Of a DNA stretch of 64,000 bases, positions 25,201 to 32,929 are shown piece by piece. Position numbers and translations under genes: made by a program. The DNA comes from Streptococcus pneumoniae (GTDB lineage Bacteria > Bacillota > Bacilli > Lactobacillales > Streptococcaceae). The notes under the pieces are model-generated. The model was not told where the DNA came from and did not search any database. It worked only from the letters and a program-made list of their open reading frames with translations. The stretch's first letter is position 1, and every line of letters begins with the position of its first letter. The DNA is taken from the NCBI RefSeq assembly GCF_001113365.1, contig NZ_CKYA01000009.1, positions 2,538-66,537 of the forward strand, read 5' to 3'.

Positions 25201-27231
25201 AAGGGTCAAGTAGTTAAAGGTTTGAAAATGGCTCTTTATGAGAGTCTAGATAAGGCACCATCAGGTGTCCAAGAAGCTCTGAAGTCTAGCAATTTCACTC
25301 CGAAAGGAGCGATTCAAGTATTCGAGGCAGAGAATCCAGAAGAGTTCTACAAGACCTACGTGCAAGCTGGAGAAGTTTTGACGATTACCAACCCAATGAC
25401 TGTTAAGAAGGAATTGGGTCAAACAGGTGGTAAGTACGAGAATACAGCTTATCAGCTTGATTTTGGTTCAGCTTATATCACAGATACAGTTGTAAATAAT
25501 GTTCCTACTGCGAAACCTACCAAGAAGAATCTGAATAAAGCAGGTGTTAACATCGATGGCAAACAGGTCTTGGCAGGCTCTGTCAATTACTACAAGGTAA
25601 CGGCAGATTATAGCCAATATAAGGGCATTGAAGCAGATAAAGACCGTATTGGTAAAGGGTTCTATATCGTTGATGATTACCCAGAAGAAGCTGTTACGAT
25701 CAATCAAGACGGTGTTCAAGTGACAGATTCTAAGGGTCAAGTAGTTAAAGGTTTGAAAATGGCTCTTTATGAGAGTCTAGATAAGGCACCATCAGGTGTC
25801 CAAGAAGCTCTGAAGTCTAGCAATTTCACTCCGAAAGGAGCGATTCAAGTATTCGAGGCAGAGAATCCAGAGGAATTCTACAAGACCTACGTGCAAACTG
25901 GTGAAGTTTTGACGATTACTAATCCAATGACTGTTAAGAAGGAATTGGGTCAAACAGGTGGTAAGTATGAGAATACAGCCTATCAGCTTGATTTTGGTTC
26001 AGCTTATATCACGGAAACAGTCGTAAATAATGTTCCTACTGCGAAACCAACCAAGAAGAATTTGAATAAAGCAGGCGTGAACATCGATGGGAAACAGGTC
26101 TTGGCAGGCTCTGTCAACTACTACAAGGTAACGGCAGATTATAGTCAATACAAGGGCATTGAAGCAGATAAAGACCGTATTGGCAAAGGATTCTATATCG
26201 TTGATGATTACCCAGAAGAAGCTGTTACCATCAATCAAGACGGTGTTCAAGTAACGGATTCTAAAGGGCAAGTAGTCAAAGGTTTGAAAATGGCTCTTTA
26301 TGAGAGTCTGGATAAGGCACCAACAGGTGTCCAAGAAGCCCTGAAGTCTAGTAATTTCACTCCGAAAGGAGCGATTCAAGTATTCGAGGCGGAGAATCCA
26401 GAGGAGTTCTACAAGACCTACGTGCAAGCTGGAGAAGTTCTGACCATTACCAATCCAATGACTGTTAAGAAGGAATTGGGTCAAACAGGTGGTAAGTATG
26501 AGAATACAGCCTATCAAATTGATTTTGGTATGGCTTATGTTACTGAAACTGTAGTCAATAATGTTCCGAAGATTGAACCTAAGAAAGATGTGGTGATTGA
26601 CCATCTAAGTAAAGAAAGTTTAGATGGAAAAGAGCTTAAGTTAAATCAAACATTTAATTATAAATTAGTTGGTTCCCTGATACCAAAGGATCGCTCAGAG
26701 CAATTGTTTGAGTATAAGTTTAGCGATGATTATGATGAAACGCATGATGAGTATCAAGGTGTATATCAAGTGTTTGCGACTGTAGATTTTGAAACAAGTG
26801 ACGGTCAAAAATTCAAAGCTGGTGATGAATTAACTAAGTATACTAGTCAGGTAGTGGACAAAGATAAAGGAAAAGTAGATATTAGCTTTGATAATACTTT
26901 CTTGAAGTCAATTTTAGAAACTTCAGTATTTCAAGCAGAAGTATACCTACAAATGACACGTATTCAAGCAGGAACAGTAGAAAATACATATCGTCATACG
27001 GTTAATGGTGTGGAAGTTGTATCTAATACGGTTGTGACTCATACTCCAGAAGAAGTAAAACCAGAACAACCAAAGAAAGAAGAACCGAAACACGAGGAAC
27101 CAAAAGAAGAAGTTTCAAAAGCGGAATTGCCTAATACTGGTATGAGTAGTTCCAACAATTTAGCTCTTCTTGGAATGGCTATGGGAACAATCGCTTTAGC
27201 TTTATCTATGAGAAAAAAGAAGGAAGAATAG
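22240..27231 (+). CDS. Antigen I/II-family LPXTG adhesin, 1663 aa
   Basis: The protein starts with a YSIRK-like signal (YGSIRKSKIYGACG) and ends with LPNTG, a hydrophobic helix and a basic tail, so sortase A should anchor it to peptidoglycan. In order: an alpha-helical coiled coil (about 100-245), a GbpC/V-like adhesin domain (about 250-530), a proline-rich linker (about 540-575), a domain at about 580-735 and then five tandem domains of the AgI/II C2 type (about 745-1610), three of them almost identical. Known: AgI/II proteins bind salivary and matrix ligands, and PrgB, the aggregation substance of pCF10, shares this architecture. Position between a PgrA-like gene and a T4SS suggests a mating-aggregation role. 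AAGGAG precedes the ATG. Confidence 0.93.
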   Translation: MHRVRETKTYGSIRKSKIYGACGVILGLAALSMISPVMADERTENPATNAPYAQMSPSSVSTENQGKSEEKTGTLEVSISHSSLDETVKKAQEAGLKVEFDSVVDKGTASTASELEKKQKEVESDYLTQADSIEKATEKYREDQKQNQTNRKKIQDENTAKKEQYQKDLASYQVEVNRINQKNASIRAENEKNQRENQAEKDRINQENAEIRKRNEAKKVAYESSLTDYTKKLETIKAERDAIQTSKPLFGSETGFKVYGGFNSYGRGMEYYGNFTVVPDDNLQVESIDGFLGYHADTYVTGSEGTQVGKDGTGTYDVIKAPKVGDTFYIHNIGTLTDGRKVTAKVTVSDLGDYQGEVRNGVPVTDPDIYLKSGDGDSLYFVYNNHTRLELIFDFYIEGTTTPVSLLIGTVITDVDWGQGSNLSYGTSGRGMVINPIDSGLDFDGRVMKGVKIGVNDISDIPTGSFASVGYGSSLTYLHTSSPGSTEGRTPAEWDAENASGNAQNVVFTILGDGAELKKIPSLTKPIEPTYEKETTPPNSPTEKPEEVLPPKPEEPKEKEIPSLVSPPTVRVRYARLQAMPGLEKFVKNSSGESIDKSYVPKLSTVQWELTTKPLPANREAITDFEIVDALPSGFVLDVEASKKVSSDFELTYDESNHVVRVKGLESLKSKLNQDLSKEVQVPAPILVGKVTNDGATYKNNFQLKINNKYESYSNIVQVSTPGKPNDPDNPNNNLIQPIKHNHNKDKVIIDGKPVLAGSTNYYHITLDYDQYKGMKADSSTILKGFGAIDDYPEEAVTINQSDIRYIDSEGQEVAGISVYQYDSIDAVDNDKVKAFLASSEIKPKGAFQVFLVDDPEAYFNQYIKAGKSVTIIDPMVTKEDLRNTGKSFENTAYQVDFGNGYQTETVVNNVPTAKPTKKNLNKAGVNIDGKQVLAGSVNYYKVTADYSQYKGIEADKDRIGKGFYIVDDYPEEAVTINQDGVQVTDSKGQVVKGLKMALYESLDKAPSGVQEALKSSNFTPKGAIQVFEAENPEEFYKTYVQAGEVLTITNPMTVKKELGQTGGKYENTAYQLDFGSAYITDTVVNNVPTAKPTKKNLNKAGVNIDGKQVLAGSVNYYKVTADYSQYKGIEADKDRIGKGFYIVDDYPEEAVTINQDGVQVTDSKGQVVKGLKMALYESLDKAPSGVQEALKSSNFTPKGAIQVFEAENPEEFYKTYVQTGEVLTITNPMTVKKELGQTGGKYENTAYQLDFGSAYITETVVNNVPTAKPTKKNLNKAGVNIDGKQVLAGSVNYYKVTADYSQYKGIEADKDRIGKGFYIVDDYPEEAVTINQDGVQVTDSKGQVVKGLKMALYESLDKAPTGVQEALKSSNFTPKGAIQVFEAENPEEFYKTYVQAGEVLTITNPMTVKKELGQTGGKYENTAYQIDFGMAYVTETVVNNVPKIEPKKDVVIDHLSKESLDGKELKLNQTFNYKLVGSLIPKDRSEQLFEYKFSDDYDETHDEYQGVYQVFATVDFETSDGQKFKAGDELTKYTSQVVDKDKGKVDISFDNTFLKSILETSVFQAEVYLQMTRIQAGTVENTYRHTVNGVEVVSNTVVTHTPEEVKPEQPKKEEPKHEEPKEEVSKAELPNTGMSSSNNLALLGMAMGTIALALSMRKKKEE
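24970..26562 (+). repeat. Three 531-bp tandem repeats within the adhesin gene
   Basis: Units 24970-25500, 25501-26031 and 26032-26562 are each exactly 531 bp (177 codons) and differ at few positions. Each encodes one C2-like domain starting at VPTAKPTKKNLNKAG. A diverged unit precedes them and a more diverged one follows. The near identity at DNA level points to recent duplication or gene conversion. Confidence 0.9.
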
Positions 27232-27242
27232 GTTAAAAATTT

Positions 27243-29810
27243 ATGAGAAAATGGAAACAGCGTTGTAGCGTAATCTTAGGGATAACAGTTCTAGGATTTG
27301 CGAATTTAGTTGAAGTTGTTACACCGTTTGTAGAAACCACAAAAGTTTATGCACAAGAGAAAGAGGATGGCTATAGTAACAGTTTAAAGTTTTCGGGTAC
27401 AACAACAACTAGTAAATCACAAGTAACTTATCATGATCCGATGGACTTGATTCAAATTATTGATTTATCAGGGTCTTTGTCTGATTTTGAATTTGAAAGA
27501 GCTAATGGTGTTGCTGGTGGTCGTAAACAACAAATTAATGACATGATTTATGTTATTGAGAATAAGTTGACGGATGAAGACCATGTCATGTTGGCTTTTT
27601 ATGGTACAAATACTGAGGATTCATATGTTACAGGTGATAGGGAAGGGTCTGATATAACACGTCTATTGACAAAAAAAGAAGCTATCGATTTATTAAAAGA
27701 GTTAAATTCGAACGAAGAAGTACATAGTATATCATTGTCAAGCTCTTTAATTAGTTCATATGTTTCACCGTTGCTAGAATCAAAGAAATATTCTGTTTCA
27801 AAGAATTTTCCAATAGGAACAGGTTTTGAAGATGTATATAAAGCCCAACCGAATAGAAATAAACAAGTTTCAGTCTTACAGTTTACAGATGATTGGACAG
27901 TTAGTTCAGGTGCTAATGAGAACATTGATACTAGTTTTGCAGATTGGGCGAAATCGAATGCTAAAACTTTTATGACGGTTGTAGATAGTGTTGTTGGGAA
28001 TGATGCGTTATCTGTAAGTCAGCTTAAAAAAGCTGGTCATCCGAATATTAAGGTTTTCACTAAATTGGATACACCTAATCGTCAAGAAGATATTGCTAAA
28101 TTATTTGAGTCAACAGCGCTGGTAGTTGTTAATAAAACTGTGAAACAAAAAGGAACAGTCTCTATTAGCCCTGAAGCAGATTTAACATTAACATCAGCAG
28201 AGCTAGTTTCTCCTAATGGTCAAAAAACTCCTCTAACTATTACTAATAATATCGTTTCTTGGTCAGGTGATTTGGATAATGGTTCTTATACTGTTAATTA
28301 TACCTTTACTGGTACACCGTCTGTGGAACGTAGTATTCGCAGTTCTGTAACAGTAGATGGTAAAAAAGTCGATGAAAAAATCAATACTCTCAGACCTGAA
28401 AAAATTGCTTTTGAAACCAAATATGAAGAGGATCCATCGCTGGCTGCTGGTCAAGAAAAAGAAAAGCAAGCTGGTAGTGAAGGTTCACAATTGGTTTCTC
28501 TAAAAGATGGTAAGGTTATTTCAACTACTATTACAAAACCTAAAGTTGATCGCATTGTTCTTAGAGGAACTAAAGGATCAGACGTTGAGGTGAAGACAGA
28601 AGACATCCCTTTTAACACAACTTATACAGAGGATCCTGAGTTAGAAATTGGACAGACCAAAGTTGTAATTGAAGGTGCTGTAGGTCAAAAAGAAATAACA
28701 AAGACTTATGTTACTCAATCAGGCAAACGTGTAGGGGAGCCAGCTGTCACAGAGAAAATCCTTAAAAAAGCCGTTGATAAAGTAATTGCAAAAGGTACAA
28801 AGGGGCAAGATGTAGATGTTGCAGAGTCTGATATAGCTTTTAAGACTGTTTATACAGAGGATCCTGAGTTAGAGTTTGGACAAGAAAAAATTGTAACTGA
28901 AGGTGTTCTAGGAGTTAAAAGAACTACTAAAACCTATGTAACTCAAAAAGGAGTTCGAACGAAAGATGAACCATCTATAAAAGAGGAAGTTCTTAAAGAA
29001 GCTGTTGATAAAGTAGTGGCTAGAGGAAACAAATCAGCTGTTGCGACTAAGGAACTAGATTATAAAACAACATATGTTGAGGATAAAGAGTCAGAAGCAG
29101 GTAAAAAGACAGTTGTTACAAAAGGTAGCAAAGGTCATGAAACAAGCACTGTTACTCATAGCTTTAATTCTGAAACAGGAGAAGTGACTGCAAATGAACC
29201 GAAGGTTGAAAAAACTGAATCTGTAGACGAAGTCATTTCTGTGGGGACAAAGCCTGTTGTCACAACTAAAGATTTAGATTACAAAACAAAATATGTTGAA
29301 GACAAAGAGTCAGAGGCAGGTAAGAAGACAGTTGTTACAAAAGGTAGCAAAGGTCATGAAACAAGCACGATTACCTATAGTTTTAATTCTGAAACAGGAG
29401 AAGCAACCGCAAATGAACCAAAGGTTGAAAAAACTGAACCGGTAGACGAAGTTATTTCAGTAGGGACTAAGCCCAAAGTTGAAATTATGGAAACAGAATT
29501 TAAAACTGAAAAACGAGAAAATAAAGATTTAAAGAAAGGTGAAGAAAAAATTGTTCAAGCCGGTGTTAAAGGTAGAGAAACAATTACGACAACTTATTAT
29601 CTTAATCCAGATACTGGAGAGGTAAAAGAAAACAAACCGAGTCTTGAAAAAGTAGATCCTGTAAATGAAATTATCGAAGTAGGCACCCAAGCTGAAAAAG
29701 TATTACCTAATACGGGAACTAGTTTATCCAATTTCTTGACTTTGACAGGAATCATTGGAATAGCATTAGGAATCTCTGTAATAATCTATAGGAAATTAAA
29801 GAGAAAGTAG
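27243..29810 (+). CDS. Von Willebrand A / G5-repeat LPXTG surface protein
   Basis: The 855-aa protein has a signal peptide (1-38), a VWA domain (about 65-300) with an intact MIDAS motif DLSGS (Asp74, Ser76, Ser78), a linking domain and about six G5-type repeats (about 385-815, such as DLDYKTKYVEDKESEAGKKTVV). Repeats 4 and 5 are close copies. LPNTG lies at 821-825, followed by a membrane helix and basic tail for sortase anchoring. VWA domains with MIDAS bind protein ligands through a metal ion, and G5 domains are stalk-like and bind zinc or glycans. The gene begins 12 bp after the adhesin stop and occupies the place of prgC in pheromone plasmids. Confidence 0.9.
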   Translation: MRKWKQRCSVILGITVLGFANLVEVVTPFVETTKVYAQEKEDGYSNSLKFSGTTTTSKSQVTYHDPMDLIQIIDLSGSLSDFEFERANGVAGGRKQQINDMIYVIENKLTDEDHVMLAFYGTNTEDSYVTGDREGSDITRLLTKKEAIDLLKELNSNEEVHSISLSSSLISSYVSPLLESKKYSVSKNFPIGTGFEDVYKAQPNRNKQVSVLQFTDDWTVSSGANENIDTSFADWAKSNAKTFMTVVDSVVGNDALSVSQLKKAGHPNIKVFTKLDTPNRQEDIAKLFESTALVVVNKTVKQKGTVSISPEADLTLTSAELVSPNGQKTPLTITNNIVSWSGDLDNGSYTVNYTFTGTPSVERSIRSSVTVDGKKVDEKINTLRPEKIAFETKYEEDPSLAAGQEKEKQAGSEGSQLVSLKDGKVISTTITKPKVDRIVLRGTKGSDVEVKTEDIPFNTTYTEDPELEIGQTKVVIEGAVGQKEITKTYVTQSGKRVGEPAVTEKILKKAVDKVIAKGTKGQDVDVAESDIAFKTVYTEDPELEFGQEKIVTEGVLGVKRTTKTYVTQKGVRTKDEPSIKEEVLKEAVDKVVARGNKSAVATKELDYKTTYVEDKESEAGKKTVVTKGSKGHETSTVTHSFNSETGEVTANEPKVEKTESVDEVISVGTKPVVTTKDLDYKTKYVEDKESEAGKKTVVTKGSKGHETSTITYSFNSETGEATANEPKVEKTEPVDEVISVGTKPKVEIMETEFKTEKRENKDLKKGEEKIVQAGVKGRETITTTYYLNPDTGEVKENKPSLEKVDPVNEIIEVGTQAEKVLPNTGTSLSNFLTLTGIIGIALGISVIIYRKLKRK

Positions 29811-29842
29811 TAAAATATAATGTAAAAACAATATAAAAAATA

Positions 29843-29871
29843 TTGTTAAGGTTGTCGATTTATGCTATAAT
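29843..29871 (+). promoter_or_regulatory. Candidate promoter of the type IV secretion operon
   Basis: TTGTTA (29843-29848), a 17-bp spacer and TATAAT (29866-29871) precede the first small membrane-protein gene. An AT-rich inverted repeat, AACAATAT/ATATTGTT (29827-29847), overlaps the -35 and may be an operator or the terminator of the upstream gene. Confidence 0.65.
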
Positions 29872-29898
29872 TACGGTAGATTGTGGAGGGGCAGAGTT

Positions 29899-30321
29899 AT
29901 GAAATTTGGGAGTGATTTTTCCTGGTTATGGGTAGCTTTTATTAGGATTTTTACAGCTCCCTTTTATATCGTTCTTTGGTGTATTAATGTTGTGAAATCA
30001 GCGTTTGGAGTTGTCATACTTTGGATTGTATCTAAATGTTGTGTTGGATTAGTTCTGTTTTTGCCATTTTGGCTTTTGATTGATATCTTACACTGGATTA
30101 CTCCTTCGGTAGGAGATGCTTTTTTCCGATGGTATGGAATTCATGTTATGGGTTTTGTTCAACGTGCTTGGATTGATGGCGCAGTTCATGAATTTCCAAT
30201 ACCTGCAGGTGGAACTAATTTCCTTCCCTATCCACATATTGAGATTCCGATTATGATAGTACTTACTCTTCTAGTAGCTACTGTTCGGACGATTTATCGT
30301 GAAGAATTTGATGAATTATAA
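29899..30321 (+). CDS. Small membrane protein of the T4SS operon, 140 aa
   Basis: I start the gene at ATG 29899, which has TGGAGGGG upstream. The product has three or four hydrophobic segments (about 8-30, 33-62 and 112-130) and a short polar loop (GGTNFLPYPHIEIP). I do not recognise a named family. It is the first gene of a run of membrane proteins leading to the VirB4-like ATPase, so a role in the conjugation channel is likely from position. Confidence 0.65.
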   Translation: MKFGSDFSWLWVAFIRIFTAPFYIVLWCINVVKSAFGVVILWIVSKCCVGLVLFLPFWLLIDILHWITPSVGDAFFRWYGIHVMGFVQRAWIDGAVHEFPIPAGGTNFLPYPHIEIPIMIVLTLLVATVRTIYREEFDEL

Positions 30322-30403
30322 AAATAGTATTGTGTTTGGCACTGTAGAAATCTCTGCAGTGCTTTTTATTAAAGAAAAAATGAAATTAAAAGAGGTAAAA
30401 CAA

Positions 30404-30631
30404 ATGGAAATTCTTACAAAAGTTTTTGCTGGTCTAGGCGGTGTTGGAACAGTTTTAGGTCTTATTTGGATCTGGAATGGTACAATTGACTATATCCAAG
30501 GAAGAAAGAATAAAGATAAGCAAAGGCAAGATGATGGGGCAGATTCTATGACTAATGGTGTCTATTTATCTGTCGCTTCTTCAGGGTTTGCGGCCGCAAT
30601 TATTGCAGCACTAAATCTGATAAAATTTTAG
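30404..30631 (+). CDS. VirB2-like small membrane protein (PrgF/Maff2 type)
   Basis: The product is 75 aa from ATG 30404, which has AGAGG upstream; the longer frame starts inside the previous gene without a signal. It has two membrane helices (about 4-24 and 50-74) separated by a charged loop (GRKNKDKQRQDDG). This layout is that of small pilin-like or Maff2-type proteins of Gram-positive conjugative elements. Sequence identity to a named family cannot be asserted by reading; fold and position support the call. Confidence 0.65.
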   Translation: MEILTKVFAGLGGVGTVLGLIWIWNGTIDYIQGRKNKDKQRQDDGADSMTNGVYLSVASSGFAAAIIAALNLIKF

Positions 30632-30640
30632 GAGTAGCCT

Positions 30641-31390
30641 ATGAATTTAGATATTAGAGAGCTAACTAGTTCTCTTTCCAGTTACAGCTCTGCGACAAAC
30701 CAAGCTGTAAATATAATGGCCGATGCAGTCAGACCTATTGGGTATATCCTTTTAGGTCTTTTTTTCTGGTTTGAAATGGCATCATGGTTACAAATGGTCA
30801 AGTCGCGAGGAGGTTCATTAACACAGAAGATTTGGCTAGAGGCCTTGATGAAGTATTTATTTGCTTTCATAATGATTTCTGCTTCATCTCAAATTTGTGA
30901 TGCCATTCTGGAATTACTTAATATAATTGTAAAGGTAATTGCTCATGTAGTACCTTCACAACTTGATAAATATCAATATGCGCAAGGTGCTGTCAAAGGT
31001 TGGTTTGAAAAAATGATTTTTGGTCTCGTCGGTGGACTAACTGAATTCATAGCTAATATAATACTTGAAATCATCATATTTCTAAGGTATTTAGACTTGT
31101 ATATGCTTAAAGCCCTAGCTCCATTGTTAGTAGCCTTCTTTATGATGGATTCTTTACGATCTGTTACGATTAACTTCCTGAAATATTTTGCAGCTTCAGC
31201 ATTTATAGGAGTTATTCTAATTGTGGTATCTGTTGTATATAGTGGTTTAGTCACTACAGATATGTTAAAGGTTGTGGCAGGATCTAGTGGAAGTTGGGGA
31301 ACAGCCTTTGCGTCAATTGCTAAAGGTGTAATATACATCTTTACACTTGTTGGAACTAGTCGAAAAGCCAAGCAACTTTTAGGAGTGTAA
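30641..31390 (+). CDS. VirB6/TrbL-like polytopic channel protein
   Basis: The 249-aa protein has at least five hydrophobic segments (about 30-50, 68-85, 120-150, 155-175, 180-205 and 225-245). An AGGAG precedes the ATG. Size, topology and position between the VirB2-like and VirB3/VirB4-like genes match the VirB6-type subunit (PrgH in pCF10) that forms part of the inner-membrane channel of Gram-positive T4SSs. Confidence 0.75.
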   Translation: MNLDIRELTSSLSSYSSATNQAVNIMADAVRPIGYILLGLFFWFEMASWLQMVKSRGGSLTQKIWLEALMKYLFAFIMISASSQICDAILELLNIIVKVIAHVVPSQLDKYQYAQGAVKGWFEKMIFGLVGGLTEFIANIILEIIIFLRYLDLYMLKALAPLLVAFFMMDSLRSVTINFLKYFAASAFIGVILIVVSVVYSGLVTTDMLKVVAGSSGSWGTAFASIAKGVIYIFTLVGTSRKAKQLLGV

Positions 31391-31393
31391 TCT

Positions 31394-31459
31394 ATGTGTA
31401 GAAAAATTAGAATTGATCGATGTTACCTATGTTTAGAGATTTTCTATAGAAAGAGGTGA
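31394..31459 (+). CDS. 21-codon frame in the T4SS operon
   Basis: ATG 31394 follows AGGAG at a good distance, and the frame ends at TGA 31457-31459. The peptide is basic with three cysteines, including CYLC. It could be a coupling or leader peptide for the next gene, or chance. There is no family evidence. Confidence 0.3.
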   Translation: MCRKIRIDRCYLCLEIFYRKR

Positions 31460-31465
31460 CTATCG

Positions 31466-31963
31466 ATGGAAACGTTAAAAGAGATAGGAAATAAACAATT
31501 TAATGATTTACAAAAGCAACATGGGACAAGAGAGTTGAAGGATAAAATAACTTCTCTTGAACAAGAAATAACACGTCTTTCTTGGTTTGCCTATGAACAT
31601 GAATTATTATCGGAGCCTTTATTGGAGTGGATATTGGATGGTAGGGTTAAGATAGATGAAATCCCTCGTGCTGTTCGGATGAGTAGTTATGGTGATGAAC
31701 TATATATTTATGCTTGGCGCTACGCAGAAGCTAAGCAAGATGCTTTTTATGGCATGAGAATTCTTACCCTTCTTCAGGAAGATATAAAGCACTGTGTTAT
31801 AGCCGATAGTATCAGTCAAACAGAGTATGTTTACCGTTTGGAACAGTGGATTAAATATATGGCTCGTGGTAAAATGGTCTTCAAAGGAGATGAAAACTTT
31901 GAATGCTATTTTCAGGAACAAAAAGCGGCTAACAGAAGCCTATTCGATACTGAGGGGTTATGA
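31466..31963 (+). CDS. Hypothetical cytoplasmic protein of the T4SS operon, 165 aa
   Basis: The ATG has AAAGAGGTG upstream. The product is soluble and helical, with a coiled-coil start (about 20-38) and many aromatic residues. I do not recognise the family. It overlaps the following GNAT-like gene by 65 bp, which implies tight coupling. It lies between the VirB6-like and PrgI-like genes and has no counterpart that I can place in the minimal T4SS set. Confidence 0.6.
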   Translation: METLKEIGNKQFNDLQKQHGTRELKDKITSLEQEITRLSWFAYEHELLSEPLLEWILDGRVKIDEIPRAVRMSSYGDELYIYAWRYAEAKQDAFYGMRILTLLQEDIKHCVIADSISQTEYVYRLEQWIKYMARGKMVFKGDENFECYFQEQKAANRSLFDTEGL

Positions 31964-32498
31964 GAATGAAATCAAATTGTTAAAGAAACAGTTAAGCATT
32001 CTTAATAGAGATTTGCCAAGAATTGAAGAATCGAATTATAGTGAAAGAATGATTCTTTTTAGTAAGACTATTCAGAATAGACGTATTATTATCACGGAGC
32101 GCTATAACTTAAATTATAAAAAACAGGTTGAGATGCTTTATTTTAACTTGGATGATGGTCAAGGAAAGACTAAATACGCTCATCAGTTACAACTTCAAGC
32201 CCTCTATGGTCATCATGATGAATTATTTAAACAATTGGTAATAAGGGATTTTCTTATAAGAGATCCTAATAGAGGATATGGCAGTCTATTATTAAGGGAA
32301 TCTCTTCTTCATATTAGTCAATTATTTGGAGTAAAGACTAAAATTGTTGGAAAGTTGTCTTTTGTAGACGAAGTAGACAAGGTAAATCATCAACGTCGAG
32401 ATCATTTGTACCAAAAATTTGGTTTTTCTATCACAGATGGAAGAATTTCGCTTGATGAGATTCCTGTAGCTATGCTTGTAAAGGAACGTGATAAATAA
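31899..32498 (+). CDS. GNAT-like acetyltransferase-domain protein
   Basis: The best start is TTG 31899, 8 bp after AAAGGAG; the ATG at 31890 abuts the same Shine-Dalgarno and is too close. The 199-aa product has an N-terminal coiled coil and a C-terminal part with GNAT features: an acetyl-CoA-loop-like stretch RDPNRGYGSLLLRE (about 130-143) and the late motif RRDHLYQKFGFSI (about 172-184), which matches the LYxKxGF end of many GNATs. Substrate is unknown. An acetyltransferase-like gene within the secretion operon is unexpected. The fold call is tentative. Confidence 0.55.
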   Translation: MNAIFRNKKRLTEAYSILRGYENEIKLLKKQLSILNRDLPRIEESNYSERMILFSKTIQNRRIIITERYNLNYKKQVEMLYFNLDDGQGKTKYAHQLQLQALYGHHDELFKQLVIRDFLIRDPNRGYGSLLLRESLLHISQLFGVKTKIVGKLSFVDEVDKVNHQRRDHLYQKFGFSITDGRISLDEIPVAMLVKERDK

Positions 32499-32511
32499 CT
32501 GACATAACACT

Positions 32512-32537
32512 AACAGTTCTAAACGGACTGTTTTTTT
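32512..32537 (+). terminator. Terminator-like hairpin inside the T4SS operon
   Basis: AACAGTTC (32512-32519) pairs with GGACTGTT (32525-32532) with one wobble, followed by Ts. It separates the GNAT-like gene from the PrgI-like gene and could limit read-through into the ATPase genes. Confidence 0.65.
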
Positions 32538-32554
32538 GATGGGAAGGAAACTAA

Positions 32555-32929
32555 TTGAAAAAAATTGGATCAGAATTTTTAAGAGAATTTGAAACAGAGG
32601 ACAGGCCCATTCTATTTGGAGTGACAGGTAGAATGATTGTTCTCTACGTATGTTTGCTAATAGCTGTCTCAGGGACAATTGCTATATACTTCTTTGGTCT
32701 ACCTGATTGGTACATCTATCTTTGGGATGCTCTATTTGTCGTTCCTGGTGCAATGTACGGTACAGGCATGACAAAAAGAATGCGGATTAAAGAAAAAATC
32801 AATTTCTTTTTCCGAATCCAACAAAGAACCTATGAGACAGAATTTGGAAAGGTAGGAATGTATACGAAAGATGAGTTTATTCAAAAGCAAAAGAGAAAAA
32901 CTAGAAAACGCAGAAAAGAAAAGAATTGA
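32555..32929 (+). CDS. PrgI-family (VirB3-like) membrane protein
   Basis: The 124-aa product starts at TTG 32555 behind GGGAAGGAA. It has two adjacent membrane segments (about 27-48 and 52-70) and a basic C-terminal tail, the layout of PrgI/VirB3-like proteins. Its 3' end overlaps the VirB4-like gene by 59 bp. In Gram-positive T4SSs PrgI is always next to the VirB4 ATPase and is thought to recruit it to the membrane. Confidence 0.75.
   Translation: MKKIGSEFLREFETEDRPILFGVTGRMIVLYVCLLIAVSGTIAIYFFGLPDWYIYLWDALFVVPGAMYGTGMTKRMRIKEKINFFFRIQQRTYETEFGKVGMYTKDEFIQKQKRKTRKRRKEKN

Noticed and set aside
24901..26604. Long open frames on the minus strand within the adhesin gene
   Set aside because: They repeat with the 531-bp period of the sense gene and are its shadow; no Shine-Dalgarno or recognisable product.
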